Position numbers and translations under genes: made by a program. 64,000 nucleotides of DNA, taken from contig JAAYLX010000025.1 in NCBI GenBank assembly GCA_012521705.1, forward strand, positions 17,573 through 81,572. Direction: 5' to 3'. How positions within the stretch are numbered: position 1 is the first letter of the stretch; every line of letters begins with the position of its first letter. The notes under the pieces are model-generated. The model ran no database searches, was not told the DNA's origin, and worked only from the letters and a program-made list of their open reading frames with translations. Shown piece after piece: positions 1 to 7,519 of the stretch. Origin of the DNA: Clostridiaceae bacterium. Its GTDB lineage: Bacteria > Bacillota > Clostridia > DSM-8532.

Positions 1-1
1 G

Positions 2-379
2 ACTTCTCAGCAGCTTCGCAATGGCGTATGGTGCGATGATGTTGTGGATGAAGATACCCAGCTTTGCTATCGCCATAAGAATGGAAAGGAAGTAAGCGTG
101 GTTGCTACATGTGCTCACTACGGAATTTGCAATATTATGGAGTATGCAAAGAAACTTACCGGAGCACAGCAGATACATACATATCTTGGTGGTTCACATC
201 TGCGTATTGATGAAGTGCCCCAGTCACAGGTCGATAAAACATGTGAGTATGTAAAAGCTCAGAATATCAAGAATTTCTATATCTGCCACGATACCGACCT
301 GCACTGCAAGAAGGCACTGTGGAATGCATGTCCCGGCAGCAAGGAAGCAGGTACCGGCCTTGTGCTTGAGTTAGACTAA
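2..379 (+). CDS. MBL-fold metallohydrolase, C-terminal part (5' end outside window)
   Basis: This frame is open from the first bases of the window, so the gene is cut by the window edge and only about 125 C-terminal residues are present. The visible part has a Cys-Ala-His segment followed by NIMEYAKKLTG and then a GGSHL segment. These match the C-terminal metal-ligand histidines of metallo-beta-lactamase-fold hydrolases related to the 7,8-dihydropterin/Cft2-like group (typical form GCSHAGIVN...IHAVxGGFHL). The enzyme would be a cytosolic zinc or iron hydrolase, but the substrate cannot be told from this end. A strong terminator follows about 50 bases after the stop, so this is the last gene of its transcript. 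The internal GTG at 44 is not a likely start because homology continues upstream of it. Confidence 0.7.
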   Translation, partial: TSQQLRNGVWCDDVVDEDTQLCYRHKNGKEVSVVATCAHYGICNIMEYAKKLTGAQQIHTYLGGSHLRIDEVPQSQVDKTCEYVKAQNIKNFYICHDTDLHCKKALWNACPGSKEAGTGLVLELD

Positions 380-430
380 TAAATCTTTTTCAAAAGTTCC
401 TGTTCACAATTAATCTAAAAATAAGATGTA

Positions 431-462
431 AAATCTGCTCCTCATGCGGGAGCAGATTTTTT
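431..462 (+). terminator. Rho-independent terminator after MBL-fold gene
   Basis: A GC-rich stem (CTGCTCC pairing with GGAGCAG, extended by AAAT/ATTT) has a loop of about 7 bases and is followed directly by a T run. Confidence 0.85.
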
Positions 463-489
463 GTTGCAATGCGAAAGTGGAATCTGCAT

Positions 490-584
490 AGTTTTCACGT
501 CCTCGGCATAGGGTAGCATTAATGTGCAAACGGCTCTGCCTTTGAACAAAACAATAGCTTTTCTAAGCAGGGGACGCGAAAAGA
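490..584. repeat. Dispersed inverted-repeat element, copy A
   Basis: The left arm TTTTCACGTCCTCGGCATAG (about 492-511) is an imperfect inverted copy of CTAAGCAGGGGACGCGAAAAG (563-583). Between the arms lies GTGCAAACGGCTCTGCCTTTGAACAA (524-549), which closely matches GTGCAAAGGGCTCTGTCTTTGAGCAA in the long hairpin element at 58718-59004. The reverse complement of the left arm contains GCCGAGGACGTGAAAA, also found at about 17396. No convincing gene lies in 380-796; the minus-strand open frame here is a by-product of the repeat. Confidence 0.6.
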
Positions 585-595
585 TTTTGATGCTT

Positions 596-636
596 GCACT
601 TCTTTGCACTTTCTTAGACTTCTTCAGACTTCTTTG
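596..636. repeat. Four short tandem repeats
   Basis: Four consecutive 10-11-base units read GCACTTCTTT, GCACTTTCTTA, GACTTCTTCA and GACTTCTTTG. They sit between repeat element copy A and the promoter of the two-component operon. Their function is unknown. Confidence 0.6.
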
Positions 637-728
637 GCAGCTGCTTATTAGGTGAGTTATTAACTCCATTCACATCAATGTCATGATTGCAAATTAGCTT
701 CAGTGTTAAGGATCGGACGTCCAAATCC

Positions 729-756
729 TTTACAAGGAAGTTTTTTACTATATAAT
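729..756 (+). promoter_or_regulatory. Sigma-A-type promoter of the two-component operon
   Basis: A -35 box TTTACA (729-734) and a perfect -10 TATAAT (751-756) are separated by 16 bases. They lie about 40 bases upstream of the response-regulator start. Confidence 0.65.
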
Positions 757-796
757 AATAATGAGACAAACAAAACATCAGGCTTTGGGTGATAAT

Positions 797-2416
797 ATGG
801 AAAAGGTCTTAATCGTAGATGACGAGCCGAAGGTATGCCAGCTTATATGTGAGCTTATAGACTGGAAAGCTTTTGACATGGAAATCGCAGGGACTGCCCA
901 CGATGGTTTCAATGCCCTGAACCTTGTCATTGAACTCGAGCCTGACATTATTATCACCGACATCCGTATGCCTGGTTATGACGGCCTCGAGCTGATAAAC
1001 AGGATAAAAGAATCCGGATCGGATGCTGAAATAATCATTATCAGCGGATACAGCCATTTCGAATATGCACAGAGAGCGATAAAATACGGTATTGAGGAGT
1101 ATTTATTAAAGCCCATTAAAAAAGACGAACTTGAAAGAACACTTCTGAAACTCCACGACAAGATAAAGCTGAAAAAAGAGAAACTGTCAAGGGAAGAGCA
1201 GATTAATCTCAGACTTCAAAAGGACATGAAAAAACTCAGGTCCAGTTTCATTACCGAGATAAGATCGGGAGAAATAACTTTTGAAAGTGATGACGAGGAA
1301 GCCAACATAGAGTATATCAACGAAAACTACCACTTCGATCTTAAGCCGGGCAGCTTTCAGGTAGCCGCGGTGAAAATTGATTGCGATGAGGGATATGAAA
1401 GAAGCATCAATATTCTGATGCCCAAATGCATAGAGGTACTGGAAACCAGAATGAAACCTCTTTGCTATGATATGGAGATTTTCACCGAAGACAGAACCAT
1501 CTATTGTCTTCTCAACTTCGACAGAAAGTCTTCAAAACCTATCAGAAAGAGTTTAAAGTCGGCTCTGGATGAGCTGTTAATTCAGAGCGCCCCCTTTGAA
1601 TGCGTACATATCACTCTCTGCGTGGGAAGTGTCATAAATGACATCAAAGATCTCAGAGATTGTTTCAAAACCACTGATTTCGCCGTAAAAGAAAGGCTTT
1701 TGACCGGGACCGGAAAACTCATTGAGGATGTACCCTACCGGGAAAATCCGGTATTGATGAATTCACTTCTTTCACAAATAAACAAATCCATGTCGTCTGC
1801 GTTGGAAATACTGGACGCTGACGCTGTCTCAGATATTATTGACTCGGTAAAGCTTAAGATTATATCAGGACAGACCTTTACAGGCAATGAAATATTCCAG
1901 CTTGCAGAGCAGATCGTAAACATCTATCTTATGTCCATGCGAAACAACAATATCGATGTTCCGGGGAACGACCAACTGATAAATGATTTCAAAAGCTACG
2001 CTGACAGATGCGCTACCATACACGAGCTTTTCGGAACGCTTAACAGGACAATCAGCGCATCTTTGCAGGCCATTATTGAAAAAAAGAGACAGGACGATAC
2101 CCGGCCAATACGCCTGGCAAAGAATTATATCCAGCAGAACTACATGAATCCGGTTACTCTTGAAGAGGTAAGTGAGCTTGTGGGATTTAATTCTTCCTAT
2201 TTCAGCACTTTGTTTAAAAAAGAGACAGGTATAAACTTTGTCCAGTACCTCTCTGAAATCCGGATGGAAAAGGCCAAGGAGCTGTTGAAGGAAACCAACC
2301 TAAGCGTGGCCGCCATCTGTGAGAAAGTAGGGTACTCGGATCTCAAACATTTTACCAAGTCATTCAAAAAGGCTACCGGGATTAAGCCCAATGAATACAG
2401 GAAACTATATTCTTAA
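797..2416 (+). CDS. Response regulator, YesN/AraC type
   Basis: A DNA-binding response regulator of about 540 residues. Residues 1-120 form a receiver domain with the acidic pair in LIVDDEP, the phospho-acceptor Asp55 in TDIRMPG and Lys105 in YLLKP. The middle is a poorly conserved linker region with coiled-coil character. The last ~100 residues form a two-helix-turn-helix AraC domain (LEEVSELVGFNSSYFSTLFK; VGYSDLKHFTKSFKKATG). The start was set at ATG 797 because the receiver fold begins there and GGGTGAT precedes it; an in-frame ATG at 761 would add 12 unneeded residues. It is followed after 15 bases by the partner kinase and then by sugar ABC transporter genes, so it most likely controls the transporter. 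Candidate binding boxes lie at 3466-3526. Confidence 0.9.
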   Translation: MEKVLIVDDEPKVCQLICELIDWKAFDMEIAGTAHDGFNALNLVIELEPDIIITDIRMPGYDGLELINRIKESGSDAEIIIISGYSHFEYAQRAIKYGIEEYLLKPIKKDELERTLLKLHDKIKLKKEKLSREEQINLRLQKDMKKLRSSFITEIRSGEITFESDDEEANIEYINENYHFDLKPGSFQVAAVKIDCDEGYERSINILMPKCIEVLETRMKPLCYDMEIFTEDRTIYCLLNFDRKSSKPIRKSLKSALDELLIQSAPFECVHITLCVGSVINDIKDLRDCFKTTDFAVKERLLTGTGKLIEDVPYRENPVLMNSLLSQINKSMSSALEILDADAVSDIIDSVKLKIISGQTFTGNEIFQLAEQIVNIYLMSMRNNNIDVPGNDQLINDFKSYADRCATIHELFGTLNRTISASLQAIIEKKRQDDTRPIRLAKNYIQQNYMNPVTLEEVSELVGFNSSYFSTLFKKETGINFVQYLSEIRMEKAKELLKETNLSVAAICEKVGYSDLKHFTKSFKKATGIKPNEYRKLYS

Positions 2417-2431
2417 CACAGGAGCAGGAAG

Positions 2432-3442
2432 ATGATACGCAGGGGCAAGGACTATATTTCATACAGAATAATGTTGATGACAATAATTCTATGTGTTTGC
2501 ACATCTGTACTGCTCATCGTGCTCGGTATTATCGCAATTGATACAAAAAAGTATGGTTTTGTTTTTCTGATTTTTTCCATTGTTTATGTCCTCATCGGGT
2601 ATGCCTCATACAGATGGATTTACATACCGTATAAGGAAAACATGAAAGTGTACAGGCTCTTTATTGACGGTTATACTTTGAGCGGAATTTTCGAACAGCG
2701 CATGTTTCTGAGCCCTGAACAGGAACAGGTAATAAACCGTTTCAAAGAAGAAATGAATATTAATGCACTTATAAACACATCCAAAAAGCAGGCAGAGTAC
2801 CTTGCCCTGCAAAATCAGATAAATCCCCATTTCCTGTATAACACTTTGGAGGGCATAAGGGGTGAAGCCCTGCATGCCGGGCTTTTCAATGTCGCAAAGA
2901 TGACCGAGGCCCTGGCAACCTTTTTCCGTTATACCATTTCCAATCTGGAACACCTTGTTACCCTTGAGGATGAACTCAACAATATTGAAAACTACTATAT
3001 TATCCAGCAGTACCGCTTCGAGGACAGGCTCAATCTCAGGATCCTGTCGGACCCAGGGGACGAGAAAAAGATGCTGAAATACAAGCTTCCTAAACTTACG
3101 CTCCAGCCAATAGTTGAAAACGCCATCTATCACGGTATTGAGCGGAAAATTGGGAAGGGGAATATACTTATTAAGCTGGAATCCACAAAAAGCAGGCTTA
3201 TTATAACTGTTTCAGATGACGGGCTTGGAATGGAACCGGATAAAGTCAATGAACTGAACAGAAGGCTTAACAGCTTTTCCCTGGATTATATCCAGTCCAA
3301 AGAAAACAAGGGCGGTATTGCCCTTATCAATGTTAATCGAAGGATAAAACTATTATTTGGAGAAGAATACGGAATCAGCATATACAGTACCCTTAATGCA
3401 GGGACCGATGTGGAAATCACGCTTCCTATCATTACAAAATAA
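2432..3442 (+). CDS. Sensor histidine kinase, YesM/LytS-like, without extracellular sensor
   Basis: A membrane histidine kinase of 336 residues. Two membrane segments (about 12-36 and 42-66) are joined by only a handful of residues, so the large extracellular Cache domain and the HAMP domain usual in YesM proteins are absent. The His_kinase motif NQINPHFLYNT places the phospho-accepting His at residue 133. A HATPase domain follows with N box PIVENAIYHG, DDGLGM and GGIALINVNRRIKLLFG. It starts 15 bases after the response-regulator stop with AGGAG upstream, so the two are co-transcribed. With no sensor of its own, it probably takes its signal from a partner such as the sugar-binding lipoprotein encoded downstream. 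That is inference, by analogy with clostridial XylFII-LytS-YesN. Confidence 0.9.
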   Translation: MIRRGKDYISYRIMLMTIILCVCTSVLLIVLGIIAIDTKKYGFVFLIFSIVYVLIGYASYRWIYIPYKENMKVYRLFIDGYTLSGIFEQRMFLSPEQEQVINRFKEEMNINALINTSKKQAEYLALQNQINPHFLYNTLEGIRGEALHAGLFNVAKMTEALATFFRYTISNLEHLVTLEDELNNIENYYIIQQYRFEDRLNLRILSDPGDEKKMLKYKLPKLTLQPIVENAIYHGIERKIGKGNILIKLESTKSRLIITVSDDGLGMEPDKVNELNRRLNSFSLDYIQSKENKGGIALINVNRRIKLLFGEEYGISIYSTLNAGTDVEITLPIITK

Positions 3443-3465
3443 TTGTCCACATCACACAACCAGTT

Positions 3466-3526
3466 CATCCAAAAAGAGCCCCTCTTTTACCAAAACATCC
3501 AAAAATATTCCCCATAACTCCAAAAC
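3466..3526 (+). promoter_or_regulatory. Array of four CCAAAA boxes, candidate response-regulator operator
   Basis: CCAAAA occurs at 3469, 3490, 3499 and 3520, giving intervals of 21, 9 and 21 bases. The first and third copies are CATCCAAAAA, and the second and fourth end in CCAAAAC, so a pair of half-sites two helical turns apart is repeated 30 bases later. The array ends 9 bases before the candidate -35 box. This arrangement suits direct-repeat binding by an AraC-type regulator. Binding by the neighbouring regulator is inferred. Confidence 0.55.
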
Positions 3527-3534
3527 CGCTCCCC

Positions 3535-3563
3535 TTAAAACCCGGTTGATCCGGTCATATAAT
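3535..3563 (+). promoter_or_regulatory. Activator-dependent promoter of the sugar transporter
   Basis: A perfect -10 TATAAT (3558-3563) lies 17 bases after a poor -35 TTAAAA (3535-3540). A weak -35 next to an upstream box array is typical of a promoter needing an activator. Confidence 0.55.
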
Positions 3564-3613
3564 GGTACTGTAAGCATAAACTGATTTTGAGCATATGGGT
3601 AAGGGTTAGAGCT

Positions 3614-5131
3614 ATGAGTGAGTATGTTGTTGAGGCAAAACACGTATGCAAAAGTTTCCGTGGGATAAAGGCGCTGGATGATGTCTACTTCAACCTGAAA
3701 TCCGGTGAAGTAATGGCGCTTTTAGGAGAAAACGGAGCAGGAAAATCAACACTTGTTAAAATCCTGAGCGGGGTATACACAAGGGATGCCGGTGAGATTT
3801 ATTACTACGGCAAACAAGTCGGACACATTGATCCCCAGGTGGCTCAGGAATTGGGGGTTGCGATTATTCACCAGGAGCTGAATCTGTGTCCGCATCTGAC
3901 TGTGGCTGAGAATATTTTCTTAGGCAGGGAACTGACAAGTTCGGGGTTGTTGTCAGACAAAGAAATGAACAGGCAGACAGCGGAACTCCTGGAAAAAATG
4001 GATCTTGATTTGAGACCGGACACTATTGTGGGTGATTTGTCTGTCTCAAAACAGCAAATGGTGGAGATAGCCAAGGCAATATCCACCAACGCCAGAATCC
4101 TTATTATGGATGAGCCCACATCAGCATTGACTTCAAAGGAAATCGACTTTTTGTTCGCTACAATCAACAAACTTAGAAACGAAGGCTGCGGAATCATTTA
4201 CATATCACATCGTCTTGAAGAATTAAAACATATCGCAGACCGCGTCACCATAATGAGGGACGGTAAATATATCTTGACTTCTGAGTTTTCCGATATTTCC
4301 ATGGACGAAATAATTGCAAATATGGTCGGCCGCGAAATAAAGGAAAAGTTCCCAAGAATCGAACTTAACAGGGGCAAAAAAATATTTGAGGTTAAAAATC
4401 TGAACGCCGGCCGAATGGTCAGGGATATCAACCTTGAGTTATATGAAGGCGAGATAGTAGGGATAGCAGGTCTGGTAGGCTCAGGGCGAACAGAAACCAC
4501 CAGAGCTATTTTCGGAGCTGACCCCAAAGAATCCGGGGAGATTATTTTAGATGGTAAAAAGGTTACAATCAATAATCCGAGAGATGCCATTAACGCAGGA
4601 ATTGTTCTGGTACCCGAGGACAGAAAAAAAGACGGCCTTTGCACAAGGCTTAGCATCAGCGAAAACATTTCATTGCCCAATCTGGATTTCCTCTGTGATA
4701 AATTAGGTATTTTGAGCAGCAAAAAAGAAGAGCGGTTAGTTAATAAAGCAGTGGAGGAGCTGCAAATTAAACTGGCTGATGTTCAGGCCGATGCTGCAAG
4801 TCTTTCGGGCGGTAACCAGCAGAAAATAGTTGTGGCTAAATGGCTCGCCCGCAATTCACGGGTGGTTATGTTCGACGAGCCTACCAGAGGTATTGACGTT
4901 GCTGTCAAGGTTGAGATCTATAATATTATGAATGACCTCAAGAGGCAGGGAATCGGTGTACTTTTCGTTTCATCCGAGTTGCCCGAGATATTGGGAATCA
5001 GCGACAGGATCATTGTCATGTGTGATGGAAGGATAACTGCCGAACTGGACAGGAATGAAGCCACACAGGATATTATTCTGAAATACGCAACCATGTTTGA
5101 AAATAAAATCCAGTCAACAAAGGAGGCCTAA
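3614..5131 (+). CDS. Sugar ABC transporter ATPase, RbsA/MglA (CUT2) type
   Basis: A cytoplasmic double-domain ATPase of about 505 residues that energises import through the permease encoded next. Domain 1 has Walker A GENGAGKST, signature-like LSVSKQQM and Walker B ILIMDEPTSAL. Domain 2 has the degenerate P-loop GLVGSGRTE usual for this family, signature LSGGNQQK and VVMFDEPTRGID. The start is taken at ATG 3614 (MSEYVVEAKHVCKSF) because family homology begins there; the upstream in-frame ATG at 3587 adds nine residues without a better ribosome site. AGGAGG near its end serves the permease gene. The sugar cannot be deduced; ribose-, galactose-, xylose- and oligosaccharide-type members all look alike. 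Confidence 0.92.
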   Translation: MSEYVVEAKHVCKSFRGIKALDDVYFNLKSGEVMALLGENGAGKSTLVKILSGVYTRDAGEIYYYGKQVGHIDPQVAQELGVAIIHQELNLCPHLTVAENIFLGRELTSSGLLSDKEMNRQTAELLEKMDLDLRPDTIVGDLSVSKQQMVEIAKAISTNARILIMDEPTSALTSKEIDFLFATINKLRNEGCGIIYISHRLEELKHIADRVTIMRDGKYILTSEFSDISMDEIIANMVGREIKEKFPRIELNRGKKIFEVKNLNAGRMVRDINLELYEGEIVGIAGLVGSGRTETTRAIFGADPKESGEIILDGKKVTINNPRDAINAGIVLVPEDRKKDGLCTRLSISENISLPNLDFLCDKLGILSSKKEERLVNKAVEELQIKLADVQADAASLSGGNQQKIVVAKWLARNSRVVMFDEPTRGIDVAVKVEIYNIMNDLKRQGIGVLFVSSELPEILGISDRIIVMCDGRITAELDRNEATQDIILKYATMFENKIQSTKEA

Positions 5132-5137
5132 TAGTAT

Positions 5138-6175
5138 ATGGACCTGGAAAGAAAAAACTTCTGGAAGAGAGTTATTACTAAAAGAGGTATGGGACAGGTA
5201 ATCACGGTTACCTTTGGGTTAATCATTCTCTGTGCAGTTTTCGGAGTTATAAATCCAATATTCTTCTCGCAAAAAAACGTAGGAAACCTGCTTCGTCAGA
5301 TTGCACCCATACTTATTATCGGTATCGGCCAGTCCTATGTACTCATTACCGGTAACATTGACTTGTCCATAGGTTCGGTTGTGGGAATGAGCTGTATGCT
5401 TTCAGCCACTCTTATGACCAAGGGAACAAATCCCTGGACGGCTGTGTTTATAACCGTTGTATGCTGTCTTCTCATTGGCTTCGTCAACGGTGTTCTGGTG
5501 GCAAAGTTCAAACTGCCTCCCTTTATCGCAACCCTGGGTACCATGACAATGGCAAGAGGTATTGCCCAGATTGTAAACAACAACTATAACACCGACTCCA
5601 TAGGGGACGCGGCAAGGGGATTTCGCAATTTCTTCTACTACGGTTCAACTCTGGGCCTTTACAATGCAGTCTGGATCGCGTTTGTAATATGGTTCATATT
5701 CAACTTCATATTGGGCAAGACCCGGACAGGTCGCCATATTTATGCTGTGGGCAGCAATATTGACGCGGCTAAATTATCAGGAGTAAACATCTTTTCCACA
5801 ACAACCAAAGCATACCTTGTAAGTTCTTTCTGCTCATGCATAGTAGGCCTGATTATATGCGCCACAAGCGGTATGGGCACCATGGACGCAGGTAACTCGT
5901 ATGAAATGTACGCAGTTGCGGCATCCGTTATAGGAGGGGTAAGTACCCTTGGTGGCCGCGGAATACTGCTGGGAACTGTAATAGGCGCTTCCATCTGGGG
6001 TGTTCTGCAGAACGGTCTTCAGTTTGCAGGAGCTCCGGTGGCTATAAGAAATATTGTAATCGGTATCATTGTTATCGTATCAGTTCTTCTGGACATCGTA
6101 GTTCGCAATGACAAGCTGATTAGAAGAAAAGGACTTATGGCATCTGCAAAACAAAAAGGCGCTGAAAACGCTTAG
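5138..6175 (+). CDS. Sugar ABC transporter permease, RbsC/MglC type
   Basis: An integral membrane protein of 345 residues with about nine or ten hydrophobic segments and the BPD_transp_2 family signature (LLRQIAPILIIGIGQSYVLI; GNIDLSIGSVVG; ASVIGGVSTLGGRG). It forms the translocation channel for the CUT2-class importer. It begins 6 bases after the ATPase stop, with AGGAGG at 5121-5126 inside the upstream gene, so it is translationally linked. The basic C-terminal tail is cytoplasmic. Nothing looks broken or fused. Confidence 0.92.
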   Translation: MDLERKNFWKRVITKRGMGQVITVTFGLIILCAVFGVINPIFFSQKNVGNLLRQIAPILIIGIGQSYVLITGNIDLSIGSVVGMSCMLSATLMTKGTNPWTAVFITVVCCLLIGFVNGVLVAKFKLPPFIATLGTMTMARGIAQIVNNNYNTDSIGDAARGFRNFFYYGSTLGLYNAVWIAFVIWFIFNFILGKTRTGRHIYAVGSNIDAAKLSGVNIFSTTTKAYLVSSFCSCIVGLIICATSGMGTMDAGNSYEMYAVAASVIGGVSTLGGRGILLGTVIGASIWGVLQNGLQFAGAPVAIRNIVIGIIVIVSVLLDIVVRNDKLIRRKGLMASAKQKGAENA

Positions 6176-6187
6176 ACTTCCGGTAGT

Positions 6188-6214
6188 TAATAATCAATTA
6201 AACATTGATTATTA
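6188..6214 (+). promoter_or_regulatory. Perfect intergenic stem-loop between permease and binding-protein genes
   Basis: TAATAATCAAT and ATTGATTATTA form a perfect 11-bp stem with a 5-base loop. No T run follows, so it is not a normal terminator. Its place between permease and lipoprotein suggests an RNA-processing or stabilising structure that raises expression of the binding protein. Confidence 0.5.
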
Positions 6215-6246
6215 TCAATACAAAATTAATTTAAGGAGGATGTTAA

Positions 6247-7236
6247 ATGAAGCGTAGAATTTTTGCCATGATTTTAGCTCTTGTGGTATTCACAATGATG
6301 GTGGCAGGTTGTGGCGCAAATCAGACACCGGCTACAGGCAACGAAGAAACTCCGGCTAACACAACAAACAATGAACCTGCAGGTGGCGACAACAAGGCAG
6401 CTGACGAAAAAAGCATTTTCTTAATTACAATGGACCAGATGGACCAGCACTGGGTTAACGTGGACGCTGGATGTAAAAAAGCTGTTCAGGAACTGGGCAA
6501 TGTAAAATACACATGGCTTGCTCCTGACGTAAAAGACGATGCTAAACAGATTGAATGTATCAACAATGCCGTAGCAGGCGGAGCAGATGCTATTCTTCTT
6601 GCAGCCAACGGTCCGAGTGCAGTTACCGCAGCTTTGGAAGAAGCACAAAAAGCAGGTGTTAAGATAATTTATGTTGACTCTGCTGCAGATTTCCCTGGTG
6701 AACAGACTCTTGCAACAGATAACACCGCAGCTGGTAAGACCGCCGGTGAGGAAATGCGCAAAGCTCTGGAAGCCAAGGGCATAACCGAAGGAAAGATCGG
6801 TATTGTCAATGTAAATGCGGCAACAGCTTCTGTTGTAGCCCGTGAAACAGGTTTCCGCCAGGCTTTTGAAGGAACAAAGTTCCAAATCCTCGAAACACAG
6901 TACAGTGAAGGCGACGCTGCTAAATCAAAGGATATTGCTGCCAACTACATAACACAGGGCTGCGTAGGTATCTTCGGAGCTAACGAAGGATGTACAGTTG
7001 GTGTGGGCAACGCTATCCAGGAAGCTGGAGATGACGTAATCGGAGTTGGATTCGATAAATCCGATACAATCCTTGAACTTATCAAGAACGGTTACCTTTT
7101 GTGCACAATGGCTCAGAACCCGGACGTAATGGGATACGAAGGCCTTAAATCCGCAGTTAAGGTATTGAATGGCGAGACAGTAAGCCCAAACTATGTAGAT
7201 ACCGGTGTTACAGTAATAACCAAGGATAAGCTATAA
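6247..7236 (+). CDS. Sugar-binding lipoprotein, Peripla_BP_4 (RbsB-like)
   Basis: The extracellular ligand-binding protein of the ABC importer, 329 residues. A lipoprotein signal peptide ends in MVAGC with the acylated Cys at residue 22, and a low-complexity Asn/Thr/Glu/Gly linker runs to about residue 55. The rest is a two-lobed periplasmic-binding fold (IFLITMDQMDQHWVNVDAG; GADAILLAANGPSAV; VGVGFDKSDTILELI). AGGAGG stands 8 bases before the ATG. From memory, A. thermocellum has a three-gene locus of this class whose binding protein was reported to bind cello-oligosaccharides; whether this is that orthologue is unproven. It may also present ligand to the sensor-poor kinase upstream or to the chemoreceptor downstream. 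Confidence 0.92.
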   Translation: MKRRIFAMILALVVFTMMVAGCGANQTPATGNEETPANTTNNEPAGGDNKAADEKSIFLITMDQMDQHWVNVDAGCKKAVQELGNVKYTWLAPDVKDDAKQIECINNAVAGGADAILLAANGPSAVTAALEEAQKAGVKIIYVDSAADFPGEQTLATDNTAAGKTAGEEMRKALEAKGITEGKIGIVNVNAATASVVARETGFRQAFEGTKFQILETQYSEGDAAKSKDIAANYITQGCVGIFGANEGCTVGVGNAIQEAGDDVIGVGFDKSDTILELIKNGYLLCTMAQNPDVMGYEGLKSAVKVLNGETVSPNYVDTGVTVITKDKL

Positions 7237-7248
7237 TACCGTCAATTT

Positions 7249-7272
7249 CCGGGAGCAGCTGTATGCTCCCGG
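7249..7272 (+). promoter_or_regulatory. GC-rich hairpin downstream of binding-protein gene
   Basis: CCGGGAGCA pairs with TGCTCCCGG around a 6-base loop, 12 bases after the stop. There is no T run, so it may protect the mRNA 3' end; a real terminator follows at 7306. Confidence 0.5.
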
Positions 7273-7305
7273 CAAATCAAATACCAGCCTTTTATTTGAC
7301 AGAAA

Positions 7306-7352
7306 GCGGGGCTTGAGCTCATACAATGGGTTTTAAGGCCCCCGTTTTTTTG
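7306..7352 (+). terminator. Terminator of the transporter operon
   Basis: GCGGGGCTT pairs with AAGGCCCCCG across a loop of about 20 bases and is followed by seven Ts. Confidence 0.65.
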
Positions 7353-7420
7353 GATTTTTTACTCCAAGGTGCAAAATTCGACTAATACTATCATTATACC
7401 ATAAAAACAACAGGTAAACT

Positions 7421-7450
7421 TTGACACTACTCCGTACTATCTTGTATAAT
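7421..7450 (+). promoter_or_regulatory. Strong sigma-A-type promoter of the chemoreceptor gene
   Basis: A perfect TTGACA (7421-7426) and a perfect TATAAT (7445-7450) are separated by 18 bases. The ATG is 70 bases downstream. No sigma-D-like box is seen here. Confidence 0.8.
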
Positions 7451-7519
7451 TAATAACATAGTAATTAACATATGCAACAAAAAAAATAAAGTATCACCAT
7501 CAAGGTGGAGGGTAGGACT

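Noticed and set aside
442..669. 75-codon open frame on the minus strand
   Set aside because: It lies over repeat copy A and the tandem units, has no ribosome site and repeat-driven composition.
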